DNA of 29,259 nt from Candidatus Bathyarchaeota archaeon (GTDB taxonomy: Archaea > Thermoproteota > Bathyarchaeia > RBG-16-48-13 > GCA-020355125), in contig JAOZHK010000251.1 in NCBI GenBank assembly GCA_026014905.1, positions 1 through 29,259 of the forward strand, given 5' to 3'. A model generated the notes under the pieces. It was not told where the DNA came from and made no database searches. It was given only the letters and a program-made list of their open reading frames with translations. Position numbers and translations under genes: made by a program. This document shows, piece after piece, positions 22,414 through 29,259 of this stretch. Positions within the stretch are counted from its first letter, which is position 1; every line of letters begins with the position of its first letter.

Positions 22414-22472
22414 CTATCTGACAACTTATGTGACGGAAAGGCTTTTCAAAGCAGCTTAACTAAAGCTTGGTT

Positions 22473-23609
22473 ATGAAAATAACCGAGCTTGAAACGACAC
22501 TGATTGGGGCCCCTCTCGGTCAACAATTTTTAGCGGGGACATATCGTAAAGCTACGACAAAAGATACCATTATTACACGAATTCATACTGACACTGACAT
22601 TACTGGGATATGCTTTGTTGGAGACGTTCCTGAGTTAGGACGGAGCATCATTGATATCATTCAGCAGCAATTAAAAAAAGACGTCATTGGAGAACATCTC
22701 TTCAGTGTTGAAAAGATTTGGAATAAACTCTTTCTAAAACATGGAATGAGTAATCAAAGGGTCATGATACAGGCTATAAGCCATATTGATTGTGCAATCT
22801 GGGATGGGATTGGTAAAGCATGTAACCAACCTGTCTATCGTCTATTGGGGAATGGGGGCTATCAAGAAAAAGTGCCCATTATCTCGCTTGGAGGGTATTA
22901 TACACCAGGTAAAGAAAAACCTGAACAAGGACGCGAGATTATTCAAAACGAGATCCTCGCATTCAAGAAACAGGGTATGGGTGGAATCAAATTTAAAGTA
23001 GGACGACTTGATATCATTGAAGATATTGAACGCGTAAAAATTGCCAGAGAAATTGCTGGTAACGATTTTATTCTAGCGGTGGATGCAAACCGTGCATGGA
23101 CAACTCGACAAGCAATCCAATTTGCGTCCCTAGCCGAAAAATTTGATCTGAATCTTCGATGGATTGAAGAGCCCTGTCGTTGGTATTATCAAGTTAAAGG
23201 TATGCGACGAGTGAGAGCAACAACAGAGATACCTATCTGTGCGGGACAAAGCGAAATCACAAAGTGGGGTTGTCACACCCTGATGGAGAGAGAAGCTATC
23301 GACATTTGTAATGCTGATACATCATATTGTGGTGGTATCACGGAATGGATGAAGATCGCGGATATTGCATCAGCCTATGATGTGAAAATGGCGCATCATG
23401 AAGAATATCAGATAGCTATGCACCTATTTGCTGCGATTCCTCATGGGACATATGCAGAGTGTTTTGCCGACCCTAATGTCGGACCACTTTATCCTCACAT
23501 ACTTCGCAATCGAAAGGTGAAAGAGGGGTATATATTTCTCCCAAACAAGCCAGGACTAGGTCTCGAGCTTAATGAGGAATTTATTGCCGATCACACCTAC
23601 CCTACATAA
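22473..23609 (+). CDS. Mandelate racemase/muconate lactonizing-type enolase-superfamily enzyme
   Basis: 378 residues from ATG 22473. Enolase superfamily: capping domain, then a barrel with KFKVG (two Lys, near 173 and 175), metal ligands Asp204 (VDANRAW), Glu232 (WIEEPC) and Glu near 261 (CAGQSE), and His near 308 (KMAHHE). This is the mandelate racemase subgroup layout, acting on a carboxylic acid or sugar acid; the substrate is unknown. It is followed after 54 nt by the MlrC-type gene on the same strand, suggesting an operon, with an Ldh2-type dehydrogenase further on. Confidence 0.9.
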   Translation: MKITELETTLIGAPLGQQFLAGTYRKATTKDTIITRIHTDTDITGICFVGDVPELGRSIIDIIQQQLKKDVIGEHLFSVEKIWNKLFLKHGMSNQRVMIQAISHIDCAIWDGIGKACNQPVYRLLGNGGYQEKVPIISLGGYYTPGKEKPEQGREIIQNEILAFKKQGMGGIKFKVGRLDIIEDIERVKIAREIAGNDFILAVDANRAWTTRQAIQFASLAEKFDLNLRWIEEPCRWYYQVKGMRRVRATTEIPICAGQSEITKWGCHTLMEREAIDICNADTSYCGGITEWMKIADIASAYDVKMAHHEEYQIAMHLFAAIPHGTYAECFADPNVGPLYPHILRNRKVKEGYIFLPNKPGLGLELNEEFIADHTYPT

Positions 23610-23663
23610 ATCACTTTTTATACACCAATAGAACAAAGAGTATGCTGATAGGGGTTAAGCTCG

Positions 23664-25199
23664 ATGGCTGATAATGTTAAATACCGATTGATAACAGGTG
23701 GAATATCCCATGAAAGCAACACATTCTCTAATTCGCCCACAACTCTCGATGACTTCAAACGTCAAACATACAATATCGGACAATCAATTTTTAGGGAGAA
23801 CATTGGTCGAGGTGTATATGGAGGATTTATTGATATAGCTACTCAACATGGCGTGGAATTGCTACCAACATTGCAGGCAAGCACTACTCCAAAAGGTCCA
23901 GTGACGAAAGAAGCATTCACACGTTTACTTAATCAGTTATTAGAACACATGGCAGAATATCGTGACATTGATGGCGCGGTTTTATCGCTTCATGGGGCTA
24001 TGATTGTTGAGGGAATCGATGATGCTGAAGGCTACATTCTCCGAGAAATCCGTCAGAAGCTTGGAGATCATAAACCTCTAGTCAGCGTCCTCGATCTCCA
24101 TGCAAACATCTCAGCGGACATGATGCGGTATGCGGATTGCTTAGTGGGTTATGATACATATCCTCATGTGGATCAACGAGCAAGAGGACAAGAGGCGCTG
24201 ACTATTGCTGTTGATATTCTAGAAAAGAACATCATCCCCACATCGGCACTGGCTAAGCCTCCAATTATTCCACCTCTTCAAGGCTTTGTGACTTTTCGTC
24301 CAAATGGAGGTAGCCAATTAATACAACGCGCTCATGAGCTAGAGAGCGATCCACAGGTCATTAATATCTCAATATTTGGCTGCTTTCCTTTTGCTGACAC
24401 TCCTATTACTGGACTGGGAATTGTGGTGAATACAAATGATGATATCGAACTTGCTGAGACCCTTGCACGTTCACTCGCGGAATATGCATGGGAGATTCGA
24501 GAGAATTTTCTTGTAAAACTTGTTGAACCGTTATCGGCAATTAATGTCGCTATGCAAGCTCCAGGGGGGACGTTTATCCTCGCTGACATCGCTGATACGG
24601 GGGCAGGAGGCACGGCAGGTGATGGCACGGTAATCCTTAAGGCGCTGCTTGAAGCAAATGCGCAGGACGTCGCTATTGCTCAGCTAGCAGATAAGGAAGC
24701 CGTTGATCACTGTCTGGAAGCTGAAATTGGCGAATCGATTCAATTAACTGTTGGAGGAAAACAAGATGCCTTTCATGGTGCTCCCGTCGAGGTTCTGGGA
24801 GTAATCCGACATATCTCGGATGGAACTTATATACGTGATGGACCGCAAAATCCAGGGGGCGAAGAGCATATGGGGCCAACAGTTGTGTTAGAAATTGGAG
24901 GTCGACATGGAATTGATCTAATGTTAACGTCCTATCGCGCGCATCCATCCGATTTACAACATTTCCGTAGTGTCGGCATCGAACCCACTAAGAAACGTAT
25001 TCTTGTGTTAAAATCTGCAGCACATTACCGTGCGGCTTTTGGTCCGATTGCTACTGAAATCATTGAAGTCGATGCTCCAGGGATATGTCACCCATATCTC
25101 GAACGGTTTACGTGGAAACGCCTCAATCGACCAATTTGGCCTCTAGATCCGATAGAGAACCCGCTATCAAAAGTTGAAACCTTTTCCAAGCAGAGCTAG
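23664..25199 (+). CDS. M81-family metallopeptidase (MlrC/microcystinase C-like)
   Basis: 511 residues, the family's usual length. Conserved blocks: GGISHESNTFS (14-22 region), LSLHGAMIVEG, LDLHANIS, YDTYPHVDQRARG, ADIADTGAGGTAGDGT and LTSYRAHPSDLQHFRSVGIEP. The His and Asp residues of HESN, DLHAN and YPHVD are probable zinc ligands. MlrC cleaves small linear peptides, but many relatives sit in catabolic clusters for unknown amidohydrolase-like reactions. AGGGGTTA precedes the ATG 23664. It probably shares a transcript with the enolase-superfamily gene before it. The stop is TAG in GCTAGC, convergent with the ParB-like gene. Confidence 0.92.
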   Translation: MADNVKYRLITGGISHESNTFSNSPTTLDDFKRQTYNIGQSIFRENIGRGVYGGFIDIATQHGVELLPTLQASTTPKGPVTKEAFTRLLNQLLEHMAEYRDIDGAVLSLHGAMIVEGIDDAEGYILREIRQKLGDHKPLVSVLDLHANISADMMRYADCLVGYDTYPHVDQRARGQEALTIAVDILEKNIIPTSALAKPPIIPPLQGFVTFRPNGGSQLIQRAHELESDPQVINISIFGCFPFADTPITGLGIVVNTNDDIELAETLARSLAEYAWEIRENFLVKLVEPLSAINVAMQAPGGTFILADIADTGAGGTAGDGTVILKALLEANAQDVAIAQLADKEAVDHCLEAEIGESIQLTVGGKQDAFHGAPVEVLGVIRHISDGTYIRDGPQNPGGEEHMGPTVVLEIGGRHGIDLMLTSYRAHPSDLQHFRSVGIEPTKKRILVLKSAAHYRAAFGPIATEIIEVDAPGICHPYLERFTWKRLNRPIWPLDPIENPLSKVETFSKQS

Positions 25200-25219
25200 C
25201 GAGCACGAATAGAACCGAG

Positions 25220-26503
25220 TTACGTTTCAACTGAATGCCCTAAATCTTTCAAGCGCTCCTTGAGAAGTTCACGAGTGATATCCATGATTTCTAATCGTCC
25301 AGTAGGCCCACGGCGTTGTACGGCTTCGGTATCTAGCGCTTCCCATGTTTTATAGTGAATCACTAAGGTTATGAATTTATCCCGTTTTCGCCGTTCAATT
25401 TCCTGAGTTATTGCATCCATTAATTGCTGTATCGAAAGATCAGGGGTTGTTGATGCGATCTCAATGAGTTTTCGGGTTTCCCACTCATCATAATCGTAAG
25501 TGGTTAAAAGTTGACCTACTGAGAACTGAGTTTGAGCATTACGGATTCTACGGATTTGTGTTTTTAGATCGGATGAAAGTTCGAGTTCCTCCATCGCCTT
25601 CCATAACGGAATGGTGTCTAGGCTAGCATCAGGGCTATCATGTTGAATGGACACCTCGTGTGATGTAGTCTCAGGCACGATGGTTTGTTTTGGTTTATCA
25701 GGTTTTCGTCGACGGGGAGCTTGCCATGCACGCTCAAGAGCTTTTTCTCTTGCTTGCTCTGTTTCTTTCGCGCGCTCTTCGAGAATCCGTTCAACCTCTT
25801 TTCGAGCGGGTTCAGAAAGCCGTTCGACTTCAATTTCGACTTTTCGAACCCCTTTTGCTTCATCAATAAGAGCTTGAAGATCGGAATCAGGATTCTCGTC
25901 GAAGAGTTTAAGAAATTTCGGGGTTGTGACTGAAGATAACTCATTGGAGACAATGATGTCAGCTAATTGATCCTGAGTGGCATGATCATATTTCATTAAA
26001 TAACTAGCTTGAGATTCAACAAGGATGTTTTCACTGATAAGATCACGAACGTGATTCGAGAGTTTTCGGGACTTGGTAGTCCACTGAAGAACCGTGCTGT
26101 AGGGCGTGTTAATCGAATCAGCGACGCTCTTGATCGTCGAGTATCGGATAGGATATTTTTCGATGAGTGAATAAATTGCGTCACCCTTTTCAGCATCAGT
26201 TAGATCTTCTCGATGCGTATTTTCAATAAGGCGTAGTTCCATACAAGTTGTGTCATCAAGATCTTCGATCCGGGCTATGATCTCGTCAATGCCTTTAAGT
26301 TGAGCCGCACGCAACCTCCGCTCGCCAACAACAAGTTCATAGTACTCCTCTTTGGGTCGTACGATTATTGGTTGAAGAAGCCCATGACTTTCAATGCTAT
26401 CGCCAAGCATTTGTAACGCATCAAGATCAAATGCTTGCCGAGGATTCTCGCCTGTGATAATAATCTTGCCTATAGGAATACTCTTTATTTCAGACGTTAT
26501 CAT
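25220..26503 (-). CDS. ParB-like nuclease-domain protein without ParA partner
   Basis: 427 residues. N-terminal ParB/Srx domain: ENPRQ (19-23), LLQPIIVRP, VVGERRLRAAQLKG (GERR 60-63) and ENTHREDLT (94-102). GERR and ENxxR are the CTP-binding signatures of ParB. A KorB-like HTH follows (about 120-150), then a charged helical stretch (215-265, a likely coiled coil), a Pro/Lys linker and an unusual C-terminal region of about 130 residues. ParB spreads on DNA from a palindromic parS; no parA is in the window. The start ATG 26503 lacks an obvious SD. It could be a chromosome-organising or regulatory protein rather than a partition factor. Confidence 0.85.
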   Translation of the reverse strand: MITSEIKSIPIGKIIITGENPRQAFDLDALQMLGDSIESHGLLQPIIVRPKEEYYELVVGERRLRAAQLKGIDEIIARIEDLDDTTCMELRLIENTHREDLTDAEKGDAIYSLIEKYPIRYSTIKSVADSINTPYSTVLQWTTKSRKLSNHVRDLISENILVESQASYLMKYDHATQDQLADIIVSNELSSVTTPKFLKLFDENPDSDLQALIDEAKGVRKVEIEVERLSEPARKEVERILEERAKETEQAREKALERAWQAPRRRKPDKPKQTIVPETTSHEVSIQHDSPDASLDTIPLWKAMEELELSSDLKTQIRRIRNAQTQFSVGQLLTTYDYDEWETRKLIEIASTTPDLSIQQLMDAITQEIERRKRDKFITLVIHYKTWEALDTEAVQRRGPTGRLEIMDITRELLKERLKDLGHSVET

Positions 26504-26655
26504 CAGCTCCGTGAAGGAAATTGAGAATTACTATAACAGAAACATGATGTGAGAATAAATAATCTCTTAAAAAACTATCGTATTTCCAGGCGCTATCTCA
26601 CCGTATTACGAAAACGTGAGATTTTATGGTAGAGATTACTGGGCTCAAGATTGAA

Positions 26656-26841
26656 TTATCGAGAATCGGCTCTCATCCGATGTTCCAGTATAAATGAGTT
26701 GACATTAATACCAATATAAAAGACCAAGTAACCAATTCGTTTCCACAAAGGATCATGATTGAAATATAGTCCCCAAAAGGATAATGTAGACGACAACCAA
26801 GTTATTAAAAAAAGTCTTTTTGGAATATTCCAACTAAACAA
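26656..26841 (-). CDS. Small two-span membrane protein, 61 aa
   Basis: TTG start at 26841, set by GAGGAAA about 6 nt upstream. Two hydrophobic segments (about 11-27 and 35-52) joined by a short HDPLWKRIG loop, ending in a basic HRMRADSR tail. No family is recognised; the size and layout recall DUF2061, but the signature HERxW is absent. It lies between the ParB-like gene and the Ldh2-type gene, facing left. Confidence 0.55.
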   Translation of the reverse strand: MFSWNIPKRLFLITWLSSTLSFWGLYFNHDPLWKRIGYLVFYIGINVNSFILEHRMRADSR

Positions 26842-26967
26842 TTTGTTTCCTCGAGTTCTACTACCTGATTGATCGAGAAAACGCTTATGAACGCTTAGTC
26901 TGTATCCCAGCTTTGAAGCAATTATCTAGATTCCATCAGACATATGATCAATTAGTGTTTGGGACAT

Positions 26968-26979
26968 AAAATATAAATG
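26968..26979 (+). promoter_or_regulatory. TATA box of the Ldh2-type gene
   Basis: AAAATATAAATG, 33 nt before the ATG at 27013, predicting a very short leader of about 10 nt. Confidence 0.5.
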
Positions 26980-27012
26980 CGTAAACAATAGAGAACACAC
27001 TGGGAACCTAAT

Positions 27013-28101
27013 ATGATTACTGTTCAAAAAGAAGTGTTAATGGACTACGGCACTCGCGTTTTCGAAGCCGTAGGTGTTCCACTAGATGAAGCACAATGGG
27101 TCACGGATTGCCTTGTTAAAGCCAATCTTAAAGGTGTTGATTCTCACGGAATTCAGCAAGTCCCAGGCTACGTGAAACAAGTGCAAAGCGGGAGATTAAA
27201 ACCTGGAGCGCAAATGACGATTCTCAAGGAAACTCCAGCAGTCACCATTGTCGACGGATATGGTGGATTCGGGTATTCAATTGCTCGACAGGCTATGGAG
27301 CTCACCATGAAGAAAGCGAAGACAATGGGTGTCGCATTTTCTGGGATTCATCGGCTTGGACACATTGGTCGAGTTGGACGATGGGTTGAGATGGCTCTCG
27401 AAAATGACATGATCGGCATCGCAAGCCAACCGGGTGGAGTCTTTGTCGCACCCTGGGGCGGAATCGACCGGAAACTTCCCATTAACCCTATTGGCGTCGC
27501 TATCCCCACAGGCAGTGGTAGTCCCTTTGTCATTGACTTTTCATTAGGTCCGATCGCAGGCGGTCGTATTGCCATCTTAAAGATGAGAGGACAAAAAGTA
27601 CCTCCTGGATGGCTCATTGACGATGAAGGAAACCCAACACAGGAACCAGATTACGGCGTTAGCAAAGGTGCGCAATTGCCTCTCGGCCAAACAGGTTTAG
27701 GATATAAAGGCTATGCATTATCGATGGTACTTAGTGTTTTAACAGGAGCTCTGATAGGTGCTTATGATCTTGAACGGCATCGTCCTACAGGTGTCTTCTT
27801 GGGGGCTATCGACATTGGATCCTTTATGCCCATAGACGAATTTAAACAGAACATGGATGATATGGTTGCTGACATCAAGTCTTCCCGGCTTGGTAAAGGT
27901 TTTGATAACATTCTAATTCCTGGTGAACCGGAATATCTTGCCGAACAACGAAGGGTGAAAACAGGCATACCTCTCGACGACCAGATTTGGCAGACACTTA
28001 TGGACGTTGCAACCAATGTTGGTGTTGACACCTCAGGATACACTGTCGAGTCAGGGGGCGTAGTACTACACCCCTCATACACACTGAAAAATCAATATTA
28101 A
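27013..28101 (+). CDS. Malate/L-lactate dehydrogenase of the Ldh2 (YlbC/MdhC) family
   Basis: 362 residues. An NAD(P)-dependent oxidoreductase of 2-hydroxy acids, unrelated to the Rossmann-type LDH/MDH. Family blocks: DCLVKANLKGVDSHGIQQVPGYV (catalytic His/Ser region near 45-60), HRLGHIGRVGRW (113-124), LPINPIGVAIP and GPIAGGRI, then QTGLGYKGYALSM. Substrates of relatives include malate, lactate, ureidoglycolate and sugar acids, so the exact one is unknown. It fits with the enolase-superfamily and MlrC-type genes upstream, from which the ParB-like gene separates it. A T-rich tract and a composite element follow. Confidence 0.93.
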   Translation: MITVQKEVLMDYGTRVFEAVGVPLDEAQWVTDCLVKANLKGVDSHGIQQVPGYVKQVQSGRLKPGAQMTILKETPAVTIVDGYGGFGYSIARQAMELTMKKAKTMGVAFSGIHRLGHIGRVGRWVEMALENDMIGIASQPGGVFVAPWGGIDRKLPINPIGVAIPTGSGSPFVIDFSLGPIAGGRIAILKMRGQKVPPGWLIDDEGNPTQEPDYGVSKGAQLPLGQTGLGYKGYALSMVLSVLTGALIGAYDLERHRPTGVFLGAIDIGSFMPIDEFKQNMDDMVADIKSSRLGKGFDNILIPGEPEYLAEQRRVKTGIPLDDQIWQTLMDVATNVGVDTSGYTVESGGVVLHPSYTLKNQY

Positions 28102-28118
28102 CAAGACAAAATTCTACA

Positions 28119-28140
28119 CTTTTTATTTTTTTCTTTCTTT
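28119..28140 (+). terminator. T-rich tract after the Ldh2-type gene
   Basis: A plus-strand run of Ts with few interruptions, 17 nt after the stop, as expected for archaeal transcription termination. The composite element follows at once. Confidence 0.6.
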
Positions 28141-28141
28141 C

Positions 28142-28167
28142 CTAGCTAGCTAGCTAACGCGTGCGTA
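28142..28167 (+). repeat. Composite CTAG + CG element in a convergent gap
   Basis: CTAGCTAGCTAGCTA (28142-28156) followed by ACGCGTGCGTA. Same order as the copy at 16411. It lies between the ends of the Ldh2-type gene and the Trm112-like gene. Confidence 0.75.
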
Positions 28168-28207
28168 GTATGCAGTCGTATCGTGTTAGCGAGAGCGTAT
28201 AAGCTAG

Positions 28208-28501
28208 TTATGCATCGAGAGCTGTTGAGTTGAATGGAACACCAGAATCGAGGATTTTTTGTGGAAAGCGTGCACGCCATTTTTTTAAAAAGGGGAGGTC
28301 ATCTTTACCATCCCGGAGTTCATCAGGAAGCATGTACGGTATTTCATCAATAATGGGATACCATCGATTACATTTCTGGCAGTGAATGATCCCTTCAACT
28401 ACTTCATCTTGTTCGAGAAAAACATCGAGATCTAACGGGTAGCTCTTACACATTGGGCAGGCAAGGATCTCCATAAGACTCGGTTTCATGGCTATATTCA
28501 T
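28208..28501 (-). CDS. Trm112-like zinc protein
   Basis: 97 residues. SLMEILACPMCKSYPLDL and EGIIHCQKCNRWYPIIDEIPYMLPDELR match the Trm112 family, with CPMC and CQKC as the zinc ligands. In archaea and eukaryotes Trm112 is a partner that stabilises and activates several methyltransferases acting on tRNA, rRNA and release factor. ATG 28501 is set by AAGGAGAGAG just upstream. It is divergent from eIF1, which shares the translation theme. No partner methyltransferase is in the window. Confidence 0.88.
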   Translation of the reverse strand: MNIAMKPSLMEILACPMCKSYPLDLDVFLEQDEVVEGIIHCQKCNRWYPIIDEIPYMLPDELRDGKDDLPFLKKWRARFPQKILDSGVPFNSTALDA

Positions 28502-28590
28502 TCACTCTCTCCTTGTTAATGAGTTTTCCGAAATTTTGGTACATTAACTGAAAATTAATATACTCGGTGAAAAGTAGATACCGATAACAA

Positions 28591-28613
28591 AAAATAAATA
28601 TACTTAAGGAGTT
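28591..28613 (+). promoter_or_regulatory. Promoter and possible SD of the eIF1 gene
   Basis: A-T-rich AAAATAAATATAC (28591-28603) is a TATA-like element about 30 nt before the ATG at 28628; AAGGAG at 28606-28611 could serve as SD but is somewhat far (16 nt). Confidence 0.4.
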
Positions 28614-28627
28614 TTAAGAATAAGTAA

Positions 28628-28966
28628 ATGGTAGAGATTTGCTCAACATGTGGGCTCCCTAAAGACATCTGTGTTTGTGATACAATCAGCAGGGAACAAC
28701 AAAAAATCCGAGTTTCTGTCGAATACCGCAAATGGAGGCGCCCAGCAACTATCATAGAGGGTGTCGATGGAAGAAGTACGGATATTCGCCGAATGACTCA
28801 ACAGTTAAAAACTCTATGTGCCTGCGGAGGCGCAACCAAGAAAGATCAAATCATTTTACAGGGAGATCATCGAGAAAAATTAAGACGTTTTCTCATCGAT
28901 CTTGGTTTTCCAGATAATAACATTGAGATATCCGATGCACCCGCTCGCTCCCGTAGACGGAGATAG
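28628..28966 (+). CDS. sui1: Translation initiation factor SUI1 (eIF1 homolog)
   Basis: 112 residues. The factor helps the small ribosomal subunit choose the correct start codon. The archaeal N-terminal zinc knuckle CSTCGLPKDICVC (5-17) precedes the SUI1 fold: IRVSVEYRKWRRPATIIEGVDG, LKTLCACGGATKKDQIILQGDHREKL and LIDLGFPDNNIEI. A basic RSRRRR tail ends it. It is a single gene followed by the TFB fragment on the other strand. It is noteworthy next to the two genes with doubtful start codons, because eIF1 controls start stringency. Confidence 0.95.
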   Translation: MVEICSTCGLPKDICVCDTISREQQKIRVSVEYRKWRRPATIIEGVDGRSTDIRRMTQQLKTLCACGGATKKDQIILQGDHREKLRRFLIDLGFPDNNIEISDAPARSRRRR

Positions 28967-28976
28967 TTAATGAATG

Positions 28977-29108
28977 TTAAATGGATACGTCCAAAACTTC
29001 CCTTAATCCCTTATACCGATTTCTCACAGTGACTTCTGTTACACCCGATGCGGTAGCAATTTCCTTTTGTGTCTTTCGCACACCATCTAAAACACAGGAC
29101 GCGCGCGC
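28977..29108 (-). pseudogene. C-terminal fragment of transcription factor B (TFIIB)
   Basis: 43 codons to [24 protein letters not shown] followed by YKGLREVLD is the end of the second cyclin repeat of TFB, including the helix-turn-helix that reads the BRE; SCVLDG before it also fits TFB. The rest of the protein (zinc ribbon, B-finger, first cyclin repeat; about 250 residues) is missing. In frame, the fragment begins in the CG element at 29098-29109 (A-R-A) just after a stop codon. The 150 nt beyond do not continue TFB in any frame I read. A broken gene; a working TFB must be elsewhere. Confidence 0.8.
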
Positions 29109-29109
29109 T
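29098..29109. repeat. CG element at the break of the TFB fragment
   Basis: GACGCGCGCGCT marks the exact 5' edge of the recognisable TFB sequence. Confidence 0.65.
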
Positions 29110-29208
29110 CATCAACGACACATACTTCTATAAAGTAGGTTGTAGCATGGTCGATAATATCTAGTATTTAAGCCTTCTCTCAAGTACAAGAATAAAACTT
29201 TAATTGCA

Positions 29209-29229
29209 TTACACCAAAAAATGGTGTAA
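29209..29229. repeat. Hairpin TTACACCA/TGGTGTAA
   Basis: Perfect 8-bp arms around AAAAA (29217-29221). It lies at the right edge in DNA with no recognised gene; a TATA-like CTTAAATAC for the minus strand is near 29166-29173. Confidence 0.5.
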
Positions 29230-29259
29230 GGTGAGACATGTGAATATAGATTTAACAAT

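Noticed and set aside
13112..25775. GCGCGC inside msrA (13112), the nucleotidyltransferase (21443), the MlrC-type gene (24937) and the ParB-like gene (25768)
   Set aside because: Short, lack flanking TA/GTAC alternation, and encode ordinary residues in conserved frames; not counted with the intergenic elements.
1..29259. CRISPR array, integrase or transposase
   Set aside because: No regularly spaced direct repeats and no such protein were seen; the repeated elements are too short and irregularly spaced for CRISPR.

Overview
The window looks like chromosomal DNA from an archaeon, by eye about 40% GC. Archaeal markers are Alba, an eIF1/SUI1 factor, a TFB (TFIIB) C-terminal fragment, an archaeal-type homoserine kinase, a bacterio-opsin-activator-type HTH regulator, DUF1922- and DUF2153-like proteins and a Trm112-like zinc protein. 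A Vps4/CdvC-type AAA ATPase with an N-terminal MIT domain, plus a glycogen branching enzyme that reads like the eukaryotic GBE1 subfamily, makes an Asgard archaeon my first guess. No rRNA or marker tree is available, so this is inference. No tRNA, rRNA, CRISPR array or transposase was found.

Layout. 1-680 (minus): an SGNH hydrolase running off the left edge and a tiny zinc ribbon, separated by a hairpin plus T-run. 880-4898 (plus): Alba, a 36-residue membrane peptide, DUF2061, MIT-AAA ATPase, PAP2-like membrane protein, DEAD-box helicase. 5216-10025: NHL beta-propeller (minus), VOC protein, branching enzyme and membrane-anchored glutaminyl cyclotransferase (plus), then an enoyl-CoA hydratase cut off half way (minus). 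10400-11524: citrate synthase with an operator-like cluster upstream. 11588-14066 (minus): small zinc protein, class I glutamine amidotransferase, unknown protein, MsrA, DUF2153-like protein. 14284-18132: methionyl-tRNA synthetase, a DUF2061-CBS-CBS fusion, an unknown protein, a cupin (minus), a DUF1922 zinc ribbon. 18153-20799: small zinc protein, HTH regulator, parvulin, homoserine kinase. 21379-28101: nucleotidyltransferase, enolase-superfamily enzyme, MlrC/M81 metallopeptidase, an orphan ParB-like protein (minus), a small membrane protein, an Ldh2-type dehydrogenase. 28208-29259: Trm112-like protein and eIF1, divergent, then the truncated TFB fragment.

The most unusual feature is a family of short self-complementary elements. 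Seventeen places, nearly all between genes or straddling gene ends, carry an alternating purine-pyrimidine core such as TACGCGCGCGCGTA. Several also carry a run of GCTAGCTAGC on a fixed side, so the combined element has an orientation. Many sit 0-40 nt after a stop codon. Two recognisable genes are broken at one: the enoyl-CoA hydratase loses its C-terminal half there, and the TFB remnant keeps only its last ~40 residues beyond one. This suggests the elements are mobile scars, recombination sites or structural boundary elements rather than neutral sequence.

Other points of interest: two genes (metG and the PAP2-like gene) appear to lack a canonical start codon; there are two DUF2061 paralogs, one fused to CBS domains; a dyad cluster lies upstream of citrate synthase; and an enolase/MlrC/Ldh2 gene set could form a catabolic module. 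Most genes appear to be single or paired transcription units, not long operons.
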